A stretch of 64,000 nucleotides of DNA from Candidatus Peregrinibacteria bacterium HGW-Peregrinibacteria-1 (lineage in GTDB: Bacteria; Patescibacteriota; Gracilibacteria; UBA1369; LOWO2-01-FULL-3): the NCBI GenBank assembly GCA_002839505.1, contig PGYE01000001.1, forward strand, positions 833,995 to 897,994. The letters are read 5' to 3'. The number at the start of each line of letters is the position of its first letter. Positions within the stretch are counted from its first letter, which is position 1. The notes beneath the pieces are model-generated. The model saw nothing but the letters and a program-made list of their open reading frames with translations. It made no database searches and had not been told where the DNA came from. Position numbers and translations under genes: made by a program. Shown in pieces: positions 53,966 to 64,000 of the stretch.

Positions 53966-56071
53966 TTAATACCTTCCCAAAAGCCTCCTTTTTACAAATC
54001 CCCCCAGCAACAACACCAACCCCAACATCATCAAGAATACCAAGCTTCCACCAAAAGACGGATTTGCCACCAGGGTCAATAAAGATTTTTGAAATAACAG
54101 CACCAACATTGCTGCCGGCAAAACACCCAGCAGTGTCCCCGCCCAAAACTTTAGCAGATTCACCTGTAATGTCCCCGCCAAAAAATTAACCACCGAAAAC
54201 GGCAAAACCGGAAAAACTCGCAATAAAATTATCGGCCAAAACTCCATATTATTAAGACGCACTTTAAACTCCGAATACTCCTTTAAGAATTTCTGCAAAA
54301 CCTTACTATTCCTAAACATCAAACCAAAGAAATAATCGACCACAATCGCCAGACTCATCCCCAGAATCATCGTCACCATCGCACTCTTCAACGGGAAAAA
54401 AGTCGCAATTACAATCACTAAAATATTCAAAGGAATCAGCAAAATCGAGAACAAAACAAACACCAAAGGAGCAATTACCAGCTGTGCAAAACTTCCCGTA
54501 TTATCAACAATAAAATTCCTCACCTCCGCCGTCGTAAACCCCTCAATAAAAACATTCAAAGTCACGAAAGCAATCATCAAAAAACTCAAAAAGAAACCGC
54601 TTCTAAACCACAAACTGTGATGAAACCGCTGCTTCATATGACGCGTCTTCAAATAAATGAAATCAAACATCAAATCCGCCTTAGACGGCGACTCCAGATC
54701 ACAAAACTCACTAAATGTCATATTCTCTTCAAATTTCTGATATTTTTCTATCTCCATAAACTGCAGATACCGTCCCCTTTCAGGATTAGACACCTCCTTA
54801 ATCGCCAAATTCAAGTCGTCCACCTTATCAAGCTCATCCTCCAAGGCACCCACCGAAACCCCCAAATGCTCCGCCACAATATCCAACTTCCAAAATCGAA
54901 ACTTCTCTCGTAAAACTTCCGACTCCGATCCGTCAATCACTAAATCCGTCTCCGTATCCAAGCCCATAGACCTATTAATAGTATTCGCCGAACCAACCCT
55001 AAAATAAGTGTCGTCCACCACCATCAACTTACTATGAATCTTAAAAAACTTCGCCCCATGAACTCGCGGACAATAGATCGCCAAACGATTATATGTATCT
55101 GCTTGATATAATGTCTTCAACATCGGATTTTGCACCCTCCCCACCGTACGATCCTGAAAAACACCACCTGAGTTTTGCGGCAAAATCATCGTCACATATG
55201 GTCCATCTTCCCGTTTCAGGGTTTCAACCAAAGCTGCATGAATCACCTTGGAACTAAAATACTGATTTTCAATAAAAATCTCATTTTTCGCATTTTCAAT
55301 CATATCAACAAACAATCGTTCAATCTCCCTCACCTCCGGATATCCCTTAAATTCAGGTCTTGTTCTCGCAATTCCAATCTTTGCCTCTCCAATTTCCCAA
55401 TCAAAAAAATCAAAATCTCCTTTCCCCTTATCTTCAACCTTCGCAATGTTATCCCTTGTTGCTCGGTACCAGCGCTCTCTCACAAGATCACCCAAATCCT
55501 CCGCCACCTTTCCCTCCACCATCAACTCAACATCGTGAAACGGAACATACAAATCATGACTTGAATTAATTCTCCTTCTATCAACTACCTTATGCGTTCT
55601 TGTGTCCCATCGATTCGCCGTTAGATCCAGACCTCCACAAAACGCCAACTTATCATCAATAACCACCAACTTTTCATGCTGAGACCCCGTAAACGGATGA
55701 CCATTATCTTTCACAAAATGTAATCTCTCCGAAGCCTTCCAGGTAAACCTCAATTTCGAAAACCACTCCCTCTCCTTTAAAAACACCGGATTAAAATCCC
55801 ATGTCAAAATATAAACCTCCAAATCATCATTTTTAGCCAACACATAATCCAAAAGTTTTCTCAAAGTTTTCGGTTTCCCTCGGCTTATTTCATCCCCCCG
55901 CACCAACTCCAACTTACTATCAATATCCCACCCCACAATAAAAATTCTCTTCTTCGCCGCCAAAACCGCCTCATAAAAAGCCTTATAATAATTTTCTCCA
56001 TCGACCAGAAAACTGGCACGGTCACAAGAAGAAATCCTCCAACAATTAGACCTTTGTTTTAATAAACCCAT
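53966..56071 (-). CDS. Phospholipase D-type protein fused to a VTT/DedA membrane domain
   Basis: 701 aa. Two PLD domains with HKD motifs: SQHEKLVVIDDKLAFCGGLD (about 135) and KIHSKLMVVDDTYFRVGSAN (about 350), as in cardiolipin synthases and PLDs. The C-terminal 200 residues form a multi-TM VTT (DedA/TVP38) domain (ILLRVFPVLPFSVVNFLAGT), related to lipid scramblases. The fusion suggests phospholipid synthesis or turnover coupled to lipid movement. The start overlaps the end of the DUF6629 gene by 26 nt. Confidence 0.88.
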   Translation of the reverse strand: MGLLKQRSNCWRISSCDRASFLVDGENYYKAFYEAVLAAKKRIFIVGWDIDSKLELVRGDEISRGKPKTLRKLLDYVLAKNDDLEVYILTWDFNPVFLKEREWFSKLRFTWKASERLHFVKDNGHPFTGSQHEKLVVIDDKLAFCGGLDLTANRWDTRTHKVVDRRRINSSHDLYVPFHDVELMVEGKVAEDLGDLVRERWYRATRDNIAKVEDKGKGDFDFFDWEIGEAKIGIARTRPEFKGYPEVREIERLFVDMIENAKNEIFIENQYFSSKVIHAALVETLKREDGPYVTMILPQNSGGVFQDRTVGRVQNPMLKTLYQADTYNRLAIYCPRVHGAKFFKIHSKLMVVDDTYFRVGSANTINRSMGLDTETDLVIDGSESEVLREKFRFWKLDIVAEHLGVSVGALEDELDKVDDLNLAIKEVSNPERGRYLQFMEIEKYQKFEENMTFSEFCDLESPSKADLMFDFIYLKTRHMKQRFHHSLWFRSGFFLSFLMIAFVTLNVFIEGFTTAEVRNFIVDNTGSFAQLVIAPLVFVLFSILLIPLNILVIVIATFFPLKSAMVTMILGMSLAIVVDYFFGLMFRNSKVLQKFLKEYSEFKVRLNNMEFWPIILLRVFPVLPFSVVNFLAGTLQVNLLKFWAGTLLGVLPAAMLVLLFQKSLLTLVANPSFGGSLVFLMMLGLVLLLGGFVKRRLLGRY

Positions 56072-56699
56072 ACTTCTTTTTCTTCTTAATTAGATAGACA
56101 CATATTATCACACTCAAAACCGCCGAAAAGAAACACCAAACCGAAATAAAAACAGACCTGAAAACTCCCCAAGCCAAAACTGCCGAAATCATCAATGTCA
56201 CCCCAAACACTCTTAACAACTTCTCACTTGAAGCAATAAAGCTTGCAAAGACAACAAGTAAATAGCCACCGGAAAACACATACGGCCAAAACAGCTCCAA
56301 TTTATAATTCAAACACGCATTTAAAATCTCTACATTCGCCGGCAAAGTCAAAGCCCTCACATATAAAAACGTCCCAATAATCACCCCAATCACAAAAAGC
56401 CAAACCATAATCTTTCTTCGAAACTTTTCCCTCTCAATTGCAAAACACACCCATGGCACAAATGCCGGCCACCAAAATAAAGCAAAAAACAAAAACCCCT
56501 GCTTCGAAAAAGCCTCCCACAAATTTCCAGTCCCCACATTCATCCAAAGCACCCCTTCGATCAACTGTTGCAACGCAAAAATCAAAGGAATCAACGCTAA
56601 CATCAAATCTCTCTTTTTTCGCACCTGAGAAAGCGCCACCACTCCTGTCGCCGCAAGCACTCCACTGGCTACGAAACTGGCTGTTGCTGAAAAACACAT
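56046..56699 (-). CDS. DUF6629-like polytopic membrane protein
   Basis: 217 aa from the ATG at 56699, whose product begins MCFSATASFVASGVLAATGV, the hallmark start of the DUF6629 family; a GTG at 56708 would add three residues. About seven TMs. Function unknown. Overlaps the PLD-VTT start by 26 nt, so they are likely co-translated. Confidence 0.78.
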   Translation of the reverse strand: MCFSATASFVASGVLAATGVVALSQVRKKRDLMLALIPLIFALQQLIEGVLWMNVGTGNLWEAFSKQGFLFFALFWWPAFVPWVCFAIEREKFRRKIMVWLFVIGVIIGTFLYVRALTLPANVEILNACLNYKLELFWPYVFSGGYLLVVFASFIASSEKLLRVFGVTLMISAVLAWGVFRSVFISVWCFFSAVLSVIICVYLIKKKKKYGFIKTKV

Positions 56700-56723
56700 A
56701 AAAATCACTTTATTGATTCTCGA

Positions 56724-57497
56724 CTATTTAAGCACTAATAATGCTTTTCTACCAGAATTAATTGTCAAAACACTCCCCGTCCAATCCCGTATTGCATCAA
56801 CAAATACCCCCTGCTTATAGCGAAACCGCTCCCCTCGTCTAGTACCTGGGTCATTCGTGTAAAAATACTTCCCGTCATACCCCGTAACAACCACCATATG
56901 ATAAGGCGGCCCCTCACCACTGAAATTAGGATTACCAAGCATTCTCCCAGCCGCCGGAATAATCACCGGATACCCAGAATCAACCAAAAACTTAATATTC
57001 TCAATCGTCACATCCTCATCATAATACACCTTCCCCTCTCTACCATAATAATCTCTCGCAATATCCGCCAACTCCGCAATCTCCACATCCACAGTATATC
57101 CATTCACAGTCTGCCAGTCATACAACGCATTAATCTCACGATTTGAAATTTCCTTGGTCAACTCCTCACCTCGATAAAAATACTCCACCATCAACAGCGA
57201 AGCCTCTTCACAAGCCTCATCATAAGGCGAATCCCAGTTTCCATCAGGCGCCTGCGATGTAAACGGCACTCCCAAATTCACCTCCCTTCGCAACTCTCTT
57301 CCAACATCCTGCCCATGCAACGGATCAAAAACTCCATCAAAATTCCTCCCTGCATCACTATCCCTCTCAATCACCGACACTTCATTATCGACATTACTAT
57401 CAACAATTGATCCCTGCTGGCAGCCCGAAAACAACAACAAAAAGGAGCATACAAACAACAATTCAGCGCGGAAAAAAGATCTCATAAAATTTTTCAT
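56724..57497 (-). CDS. C39-like peptidase lipoprotein
   Basis: 257 aa with a lipoprotein signal (LLFVCSFLLLFSGC, Cys26). The papain-like fold of the C39_2 group is visible: VPFTSQAPDGNWDSPYDEAC with catalytic Cys96, PPYHMVVVTGYD with His200, and NDPGTRRGERF with Asp216. An extracytoplasmic cysteine peptidase of unknown target. 25 nt from the start of the DUF6629 gene; divergent from typA. Confidence 0.85.
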   Translation of the reverse strand: MKNFMRSFFRAELLFVCSFLLLFSGCQQGSIVDSNVDNEVSVIERDSDAGRNFDGVFDPLHGQDVGRELRREVNLGVPFTSQAPDGNWDSPYDEACEEASLLMVEYFYRGEELTKEISNREINALYDWQTVNGYTVDVEIAELADIARDYYGREGKVYYDEDVTIENIKFLVDSGYPVIIPAAGRMLGNPNFSGEGPPYHMVVVTGYDGKYFYTNDPGTRRGERFRYKQGVFVDAIRDWTGSVLTINSGRKALLVLK

Positions 57498-57573
57498 GAA
57501 CGAATTCTAAAGAAAAAGTTTGTTTTTTCAACACAATTTCGTTAGGATCTGCCAGCAAAAACTTAATCAATAT

Positions 57574-59364
57574 ATGGAAACTTACAATATCGCAATCGTC
57601 GCCCACGTAGATCACGGAAAAACTACCCTCGTAGATGCTCTCTTGAAATCCAGCGACAACTTCAATGTTCACAAAGGTATCGAAGAACGAGCCATGGACA
57701 GCAATGACCAAGAAAAAGAACGCGGAATCACTATCTACGCCAAAAATGCCGCCATCACCCACGACGGTAAAAAAATAAACATCGTCGACACCCCCGGCCA
57801 TGCCGATTTTGGATCTGAAGTCGAGCGTGTACTCCGAACCGTTGACGCTGTAGTGCTAGTTGTTGACGCCTTCGAAGGACCAATGCCTCAAACAAAATTC
57901 GTCCTCCGTAAATCTCTAGAACTAGGCCACAAAGTATTAGTCGTCATCAACAAAATTGATAAACCGATGGCTCGTCCCGACAAAGTCATCGACCTGACAT
58001 TTGACCTCTTTTCAAAACTCGGGGCAACCGACGAACAGCTAGATTTCCCTTACATCTACGCCATAGCCCGCGATGGAATAGCCGTCAAAGAACTCACCGA
58101 CGAACACAAAGACATCACCCCTCTACTTGACTTCATCACTGAACATGTCAAACCATCCGCCGGTGACATTACCGCCCCCTTCAAAATGCAAACCGCAACC
58201 CTTGGATACGATAACTTCTTGGGAAGAATTGCCATTGGCCGAGTTTACGAAGGAATCGCTAAGACCAATCAAACAGTAACTATCATCGACCATGAAGGTG
58301 TAAGAAGAAGCGGAAAAGTAAGCAAACTATTCAGCTTCCAAGGCATGGATCGCGTTGAAGTAAATGAAATACAAGCCGGCGACATCGTCGCCATCGCTGG
58401 AATTCCCGATATCTATGTTGGCGAAACAATTACCGACAATCCTGACACCGAAGCCCTCCCCGCCATCAAAGTAGACCCACCTGCACTTGCCATTGAATTC
58501 ATGGTTAACGACTCTCCGTTTGCCGGACGCGAAGGAAAATATGTTACCAGCAGACACATCAAGGCCCGCCTGGAAAAAGAACTCGAAACCAATGTCGGAC
58601 TAAAAATAGAATTTCAAGAAAACAGCGACGCCATCAAGGTTTACGGTCGTGGAGAAATGCACATTGCCGTCTTGATTGAAACCATGCGCCGCGAAGGGTT
58701 TGAACTTCAAATATCACAGCCCGAAGTAATAATGAAAGAAATTGATGGAGAAAAACACGAACCAATCGAACACGCCGTCATCAATGTACCTGATGAAATG
58801 GCTGGATCAATCATCGAAACCCTCGGAAAACGCAAAGGCATCATGACTAACATGGTCAGTGACAACGGCAACACCACCATTGAAATGGAAATACCAACTC
58901 GCGGACTTCTCGGATTCCGCTCCATCTTCCTGATTATGACAAGAGGAGAAGGAACTCTCTATCATGCGTTTGATCACTTCGCACCACATATGGGACCAAT
59001 CCAAAAACGCACCGTCGGCTCCATGATCTCCGGATTTACCGGCCCAACCATGGCGTACTCCCTATGGAAACTCCAAGAACGCGGCCCACTCTTTATAGGC
59101 CCTGCCGTAGAAGTATATGAAGGAATGATCATCGGAGAAGCAAACCTAGGAAATGACCTATCAGTAAACCCTCTTAAGAACAAAAAGCTCACCAATGTCC
59201 GCGCCTCCGGATCAGACGAAGCCCTAAATCTTACACCGATTGCCCCAATGACCCTTGAACGCGCCATTGAATACATCAAAGAAGATGAATACGCTGAAAT
59301 CACGCCTACCCAAATCCGCCTCCGCAAAAAACTACTCAAAGAACACGAACGCAAACGCCGCTAA
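57574..59364 (+). CDS. typA: GTPase TypA/BipA
   Basis: Ribosome-associated translational GTPase for stress and cold adaptation and 50S assembly. [20 protein letters not shown] gives the start and G1; [18 protein letters not shown] is G3, NKIDKP is G4. The domains II-V include the BipA-specific C-terminus. 597 aa from the ATG at 57574; an upstream in-frame start at 57520 would add 18 unmatched residues. Confidence 0.96.
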   Translation: METYNIAIVAHVDHGKTTLVDALLKSSDNFNVHKGIEERAMDSNDQEKERGITIYAKNAAITHDGKKINIVDTPGHADFGSEVERVLRTVDAVVLVVDAFEGPMPQTKFVLRKSLELGHKVLVVINKIDKPMARPDKVIDLTFDLFSKLGATDEQLDFPYIYAIARDGIAVKELTDEHKDITPLLDFITEHVKPSAGDITAPFKMQTATLGYDNFLGRIAIGRVYEGIAKTNQTVTIIDHEGVRRSGKVSKLFSFQGMDRVEVNEIQAGDIVAIAGIPDIYVGETITDNPDTEALPAIKVDPPALAIEFMVNDSPFAGREGKYVTSRHIKARLEKELETNVGLKIEFQENSDAIKVYGRGEMHIAVLIETMRREGFELQISQPEVIMKEIDGEKHEPIEHAVINVPDEMAGSIIETLGKRKGIMTNMVSDNGNTTIEMEIPTRGLLGFRSIFLIMTRGEGTLYHAFDHFAPHMGPIQKRTVGSMISGFTGPTMAYSLWKLQERGPLFIGPAVEVYEGMIIGEANLGNDLSVNPLKNKKLTNVRASGSDEALNLTPIAPMTLERAIEYIKEDEYAEITPTQIRLRKKLLKEHERKRR

Positions 59365-59390
59365 TCCACCAATCAGACCGTCAAACCCCG

Positions 59391-59786
59391 CTAAAAAACC
59401 AAATAGGAGACACCTAGCCAAGCTAAACCGGCAATCACTCCAAGAGTCAGCATTACATAAAAGGTCAAAGCCGCCTTATCAGATGTCGGCAAATCCGCCG
59501 GATTATGCACAGGTGAATTATCATCAATTAACCTCTTAATTCGATGGTATTGCTTATCACGAGTCCTCACACCAAACAGCTTCTCACCGGGAGTAAGCCT
59601 GTGCCTAAACAAAGCCCCAAAAACCAAATAATAAGCCACCAGGGATATTAAAGCCACTATCGCTAAATGATAATTCTCAAATTCAAAAGAAAACAACAAC
59701 TCAAAACCTAGAAACACAAATAAGAACAGACAAATATAGTCCAAAAAAATTGCACACACTCTATCTAAATTTAGTTTCATATTCAT
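59391..59786 (-). CDS. RDD-family membrane protein
   Basis: 131 aa from the ATG at 59786. The RDD pattern is visible: LDRVCAIFLDYICLF in TM1 and LTPGEKLFGVRTRD after TM2, followed by a third TM at the C-terminus. The TATAAT at 59794-59799 lies 7 nt upstream and includes part of the alternative ATG at 59795, so the transcript may be leaderless. Function unknown. Confidence 0.65.
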   Translation of the reverse strand: MNMKLNLDRVCAIFLDYICLFLFVFLGFELLFSFEFENYHLAIVALISLVAYYLVFGALFRHRLTPGEKLFGVRTRDKQYHRIKRLIDDNSPVHNPADLPTSDKAALTFYVMLTLGVIAGLAWLGVSYLVF

Positions 59787-59954
59787 CCCCACCATTATAG
59801 CATAAAAATATATTTTTATCCATTTGTCAAAAATGTATTGCAGTCACCACAAAAACAATGTAGTGTCGCAAACGCCTAAACTTTCAGCATAAGAAGACCA
59901 CCAATCCAAAATCCTGAAAACACCGGTTCTCAAAATTATTAAACACACAAAAGA

Positions 59955-61574
59955 ATGAAATCATTTCAAGAAAGTGGCTTAAATCCACAAATTATCAAAG
60001 CTCTCGATGACCTTGGGTTCACAGAGCCAACATCTGTCCAACAAAAAGCAATACCAGTAATATTGGAGTCATCACAGGACTTATTGGCCTTTGCTCAGAC
60101 CGGAACAGGTAAAACTGCCGCCTTTGCGCTGCCGATAATTCACAAACTCGATCCGAACCTCAAAGAGATACAAGCACTAATTATATCTCCCACCCGCGAA
60201 CTCGGTCTCCAAATCACCAACGACATTGAATTGTTCACCAAATATGTCCCAAACATCAACACTCTGACAATTTATGGAGGACAACGCATCGACATTCAAA
60301 TCAATGCCCTAAGAAACAAAAATCAGATAATAGTAGGAACTCCCGGACGAATCCATGATCTAATCCGTCGAAAAAAGCTCAACCTTAACCATATTAAATA
60401 CCTAGTTCTGGATGAAGCAGACGAAATCCTCAACATGGGCTTCAAAGACGATCTTGATGCCATCTTGAGTGAAACTCCGAAAGAAAAACAGACTCTACTA
60501 TTCTCTGCGACAATGCCAAGCAGCATTACCCAGATTGCCAAGAAATACATGCAGAATCCTGTGGAAATAAGCTCCGACCAAAAAAACATTGGAACTAAAA
60601 ATGTACGACACCAATACTACATGGCACAAGCCAAAGACCGCTATGAAGCTCTAAGAAGACTTGCCGATAACACTTCTGACATATATGGAATCATATTCTG
60701 CCGCACCAGGCGTGAAACCCAAGAGATTAGCGACAAACTAGCCCAAGACCACTACTCTGCCGAGCCTCTCCACGGAGACCTCTCACAAGAACAACGCAAC
60801 AAAGTAATGGACAGATTCCGAAAAAGACACACCAAGCTTTTAGTGGCGACTGATGTTGCCGCTCGTGGCCTCGATGTTACCGACTTGACTCATGTCATCA
60901 ACTATAATCTCCCCGATCAACTGGAAAGTTATATCCACAGAAGTGGCCGTACCGGTCGTGCCGGAAAAACCGGTGTCTCAATGAGTATAATTCACAGCCA
61001 TGAACAAAGAAAAATATCTCAACTCGAAAAACACATTGGACAAAAATTTGAAAAAAAAGACATCCCTACTGGACAACAAATATGTGAACAACAGCTCTTC
61101 AAGCTAATTAGCCGCGTCACCGAAGAAGAAGTCGACCAGGACCAAATCGAACCATACTTACCCGAAATCCACGCCAAGCTTGAAGGCCTCGACCGTGAAG
61201 AACTACTAAAAAGATTTTTCTCACTTGAATTCAGCAGATTCCTTCAAACCTACAAAAATGCTCCTGACTTAAATGTTAAATCTCGTCCGGAAAACTTCAA
61301 AAAGGAATTCCGTAGAGCTTCCACAAAGCTGAAAACAATCGAATTTCCCCTTGGATTTAAAGACCAAATCAGCCCCAAGAGACTATTCGGAATTATCAAC
61401 AGCAACCCGAGCCTCAAGGGCATGGAAGTCGGTAAAATCAATATTGCCCCTTCCTTTACCACCATCGAAATCGAAGCTTCTCAAGAAAGAGCTTTCTTAG
61501 CAGCAGTAAACCAAAAAGGACGAGGTAAATTCCATGCTCCCAAGAGACCAAATTATTCCAAAAAAAGAAGATAA
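59955..61574 (+). CDS. DEAD-box RNA helicase (CsdA/DbpA-type)
   Basis: 539 aa. All helicase motifs are present: Q motif (GFTEPTSVQQKAIP), AQTGTGKTAAF, PTRELGLQ, VLDEADEIL, SAT, HRSGRTGRAGKTG. The C-terminal part has a DbpA/CsdA RNA-binding domain (SPKRLFGIINSNPSLKGMEV) and a Lys/Arg tail. Roles include ribosome assembly and RNA decay. The 159-nt gap before it has no clear promoter and may hold a leader. Confidence 0.92.
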   Translation: MKSFQESGLNPQIIKALDDLGFTEPTSVQQKAIPVILESSQDLLAFAQTGTGKTAAFALPIIHKLDPNLKEIQALIISPTRELGLQITNDIELFTKYVPNINTLTIYGGQRIDIQINALRNKNQIIVGTPGRIHDLIRRKKLNLNHIKYLVLDEADEILNMGFKDDLDAILSETPKEKQTLLFSATMPSSITQIAKKYMQNPVEISSDQKNIGTKNVRHQYYMAQAKDRYEALRRLADNTSDIYGIIFCRTRRETQEISDKLAQDHYSAEPLHGDLSQEQRNKVMDRFRKRHTKLLVATDVAARGLDVTDLTHVINYNLPDQLESYIHRSGRTGRAGKTGVSMSIIHSHEQRKISQLEKHIGQKFEKKDIPTGQQICEQQLFKLISRVTEEEVDQDQIEPYLPEIHAKLEGLDREELLKRFFSLEFSRFLQTYKNAPDLNVKSRPENFKKEFRRASTKLKTIEFPLGFKDQISPKRLFGIINSNPSLKGMEVGKINIAPSFTTIEIEASQERAFLAAVNQKGRGKFHAPKRPNYSKKRR

Positions 61575-61585
61575 ACAAATCTTAA

Positions 61586-61921
61586 TTAAGACTTACGAAG
61601 GATTACTTCAAGCGTACCACTACCACCACGATCACGCCTTCCTTCGTAAACTCTTTCCACATAAGGAAGACTCAATAGGTGCTTCTTCAAAAACGGCTTA
61701 ATAACTGGCATACCATTTCTGGAATGCAACCCTTTTCCCGTAATAAATAACACCTTCAATAGCCCCCTATCCAAACAATCCGATAAAAAATCATCCGCCA
61801 GCTTTTTTACATCACCCATATGTAAAAATCCTCGATCATGAAAATCAAACTCCGCCTCCGGCTGACTTAAATTATCGTATTTATTAACCTTATTAATCTT
61901 TACCTTGCGCTTTTTTGCCAT
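61586..61921 (-). CDS. Smr-domain protein
   Basis: 111 aa. Basic N-terminus, then the Smr domain: FDFHDRG, LFITGKGLHSRNG and GGSGTLEVIL, the pattern of the MutS2 C-terminal endonuclease domain. The stand-alone form suggests a nucleic-acid binding or cleaving role. Convergent with the helicase gene (11-nt gap). Confidence 0.88.
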   Translation of the reverse strand: MAKKRKVKINKVNKYDNLSQPEAEFDFHDRGFLHMGDVKKLADDFLSDCLDRGLLKVLFITGKGLHSRNGMPVIKPFLKKHLLSLPYVERVYEGRRDRGGSGTLEVILRKS

Positions 61922-61937
61922 TGGAACTCAAAACTTA

Positions 61938-62339
61938 TTAATCCTTTCTGTTCGTCACAAATAAACCACTGAAAGATTTCCTGTAGTAAAAGGCAACCCA
62001 AAGATTTATTACCAATAGGACAACTGAGAAAAACATATTCATCGGCGCCAGAACCAAATGGAAAAGAATGATATTCAAAGTAATCGGTGCCAACAAAATC
62101 ATTGCAAACGGCACCCAAAAATTAAAAATCAAAGACACCCCTGCAATCAAAAACACCGCGTTCACAACAGGAAAAACATACCCTGAAGCCGCTAATGCCA
62201 TCGCAAGATTACCCGCCTCCGGAGTCGAAGGTGGCGGCGTTACCCATCCAAAAATCCCATTCAAACCAAAATAAAGCAGAATCAACCCGGAAACACCCGC
62301 AGAAATTCTATACAACACCCCGTTATTAATTTTGCTCAT
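61938..62339 (-). CDS. DoxX-like small membrane protein
   Basis: 133 aa with four TMs (about 8-28, 45-66, 72-92, 97-118) and the pattern YFGLNGIFGW, AASGYVFPVVNAVFLIAGV, resembling DoxX-family proteins. Physiological role unknown. Followed 16 nt later by the Smr gene on the same strand. Confidence 0.65.
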   Translation of the reverse strand: MSKINNGVLYRISAGVSGLILLYFGLNGIFGWVTPPPSTPEAGNLAMALAASGYVFPVVNAVFLIAGVSLIFNFWVPFAMILLAPITLNIILFHLVLAPMNMFFSVVLLVINLWVAFYYRKSFSGLFVTNRKD

Positions 62340-62440
62340 AAGAATCAGTTAAATGAATATACAAAGTCATTATAACCTCCCTCAGCAATATCCCAAACTC
62401 AAAAACCAAGCACACTCAGAACATACCCACCTCTTTGCGC

Positions 62441-63949
62441 CTACTCAATCAGAGACTCTCCCGTCATCTCAATCGGCTTAGGCACACCCATTACTTCCAA
62501 AATAGTCGGCGCCACATCCTGCAATCCAGTACTCCCACCTCGTAGCCGATACTCTTCCTCAGAAAGCAAAACAAAAAACACATCATTAAAAGTATGTGAT
62601 GGACAAGCCTCCCCGTTTTCATATTTCATCATCTCAGCATTTCCATGATCCCCCGTCACCATTACGACATACCCCTTCTCTCGAGCCAGTAGCACAATGT
62701 CGGCCAGACACTCATCAATCGACTCAACTGCTCTTACAGTGGCCTCAAAATCGCCACTATGCCCAACTAGGTCTGCATTAGCAAAATTAATCAAAACGAA
62801 ATCGTACAAATTCCCCGCCTCCTCAAGCTTCTCAACGACTGCATCTCTAATCTCATATGAACTCATCTCCGGTTTCAGGTCATAAGACGGCACCTTTGGT
62901 GATGGCACCAAGATATGATCTTCCCCCTCAAACGGATCTTTTCTTTGAGAATTGAAGAAAAAAGTAACATGTGGATACTTTTCCGTTTCCGCCACTCGTA
63001 ACTGCCTTTTACCAGCATGTGACAAAACCTCCCCCAAATTGTTCACAACAGGATTAGCCTGAAATAAAACCGGTGCAACCTTTGAATATGGCCCGAAACA
63101 GACAAAAAAAGGACGAACAACACCAAAATCATATACATTCTCCGTAAAAGTCGCCGTCAACTGCTTCGCTCTATCACTGCGATAATTAAAAAACACCACT
63201 GAATCCTCATTTCTAACCACGGCATCCCTGTTTAAAATAATCGGCTTCAAATAATAATCCGTATCAACACCATTGTTATACTGCTTGTCTACGGCCACAG
63301 AAACATCCTCAGCATTATCACCAATCCCCTGTGTCATCAAATCATAAGCAAATTTTGTCCTATCAATATTCTCATCTCTATCCATTGCAAAATACCGCCC
63401 CACAAGAGAAACAATCTCCCCCACACCTAGCTCTCGAATCTTTTCCTCAATCAACTCTAAATACCGCTTCACAGATCGCTCCGGCACATCGCGCCCATCC
63501 GCAATTGCATGAATATAGAGCTTTTCAACACCCTTATCTTTTGCCAGCTTCATCAAAGCGAACAAATGATCAATATGAGAATGAATCCCTTGGTCCGAAA
63601 TCATCCCCACTAAATGCAAAGCCGATCCATTTTTCTGACAATTAACAATTGCCTCAAGCAAAGGCGCCTTCTCAAAAAACTCTCCACTATCAATAGATCG
63701 GTTAATCTCCTGCAAAGACTGCCAAACAATGCGCCCCGCCCCTAAAGTAAAATGTCCGACCTCACTTCCACCCATCGTATTCGGCGGCAAACCCACACTC
63801 TCACTACAACAAGACAATTTAGTCATCAAGCCCTCACGCCTCAGTCTATCAATAAAGGGCGTGTCGGCCCTTGTCACCGCATTATAAGGACTATCAACGC
63901 CCTCCCCATAACCATCAATCACCACCAACATCACTTTCTGAGCAGCCAT
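62441..63949 (-). CDS. gpmI: Cofactor-independent phosphoglycerate mutase
   Basis: Interconverts 3- and 2-phosphoglycerate in glycolysis using two Mn ions. Metal sites: VVIDGYG near the start, catalytic Ser62 in NTMGGSEVGHFTLGAGR, HSHIDHL and the late VTGDHGNAEMM. 502 aa is normal. Its presence fits fermentative glycolysis. No operon partner is visible at the right edge. Confidence 0.96.
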   Translation of the reverse strand: MAAQKVMLVVIDGYGEGVDSPYNAVTRADTPFIDRLRREGLMTKLSCCSESVGLPPNTMGGSEVGHFTLGAGRIVWQSLQEINRSIDSGEFFEKAPLLEAIVNCQKNGSALHLVGMISDQGIHSHIDHLFALMKLAKDKGVEKLYIHAIADGRDVPERSVKRYLELIEEKIRELGVGEIVSLVGRYFAMDRDENIDRTKFAYDLMTQGIGDNAEDVSVAVDKQYNNGVDTDYYLKPIILNRDAVVRNEDSVVFFNYRSDRAKQLTATFTENVYDFGVVRPFFVCFGPYSKVAPVLFQANPVVNNLGEVLSHAGKRQLRVAETEKYPHVTFFFNSQRKDPFEGEDHILVPSPKVPSYDLKPEMSSYEIRDAVVEKLEEAGNLYDFVLINFANADLVGHSGDFEATVRAVESIDECLADIVLLAREKGYVVMVTGDHGNAEMMKYENGEACPSHTFNDVFFVLLSEEEYRLRGGSTGLQDVAPTILEVMGVPKPIEMTGESLIE

Positions 63950-64000
63950 AATTTATAAATTAGTACCACTCAAAATTATCACAATTACCCAGAACTACAA

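Overview
The window looks like the genome of a Candidate Phyla Radiation (Patescibacteria) bacterium, most likely Peregrinibacteria-like. The signs are several S-layer-homology (SLH) surface proteins, a TrmB-type regulator, a CxxC zinc-ribbon protein and a small housekeeping set scattered in short operons. UGA is an ordinary stop here (ATGA stop/start overlaps at 8604, 9995 and 46225), so the UGA=Gly code of Gracilibacteria/Absconditabacteria does not apply. Lineage is inferred from gene content only. Almost no start codon is preceded by a Shine-Dalgarno motif. The + strand is C-rich and G-poor almost throughout, whichever strand is coding.

Layout. 1-4236: surface proteins and a terminator. 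4287-8165: holA, a TrmB regulator, gatA and gatC. 8293-10597: a tightly packed run with a nucleotidyltransferase, ftsX and recO. 10604-20064: relA-type synthetase, a PfkB kinase, rplY, lemA-htpX, a YbaB protein, mltG and a FecR-domain protein. 20143-27620: dnaA, then rseP-frr-pyrH and the CIRCE-controlled groES-groEL operon, all on the minus strand. 27633-33556: SLH proteins, rny and an AI-2E-family permease. 33677-42673: helicase-nuclease, radC, M23 peptidase, lipoprotein, glutaredoxin, SLH-esterase and CYTH protein. 42708-46869: a block with different base composition (membrane protein, possible HEPN protein, P-loop kinase, acetyltransferase, hydrolase), probably acquired. 46938-50410: tRNA-Gln, gmk, a hairpin-rich intergenic locus, ssb, a 48-aa membrane ORF, an RNA methyltransferase and tRNA-Asn. 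50453-56699: peptidase E-like protein, hypothetical proteins, a large multi-helix RNA candidate, a LOG-like protein and a PLD-VTT fusion. 56724-63949: C39 peptidase, typA, DEAD-box helicase, Smr protein and gpmI.

Functional links. GatC/GatA and a tRNA-Gln with a U1-A72 pair fit indirect Gln-tRNA formation. FtsX, MltG, M23, C39, FecR and SLH proteins make up a cell-envelope set. DnaA, HolA, SSB, RecO, RadC and the UvrD-type helicase-nuclease serve DNA metabolism.

The most novel candidates are two structured intergenic loci that I cannot assign to a known RNA family. One is a 283-nt element (51780-52062) closed by a 24-bp helix whose imperfect pairs are G.U only when read on the minus strand. 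The other (about 47761-48262) is a chain of eight or more hairpins behind a good promoter.
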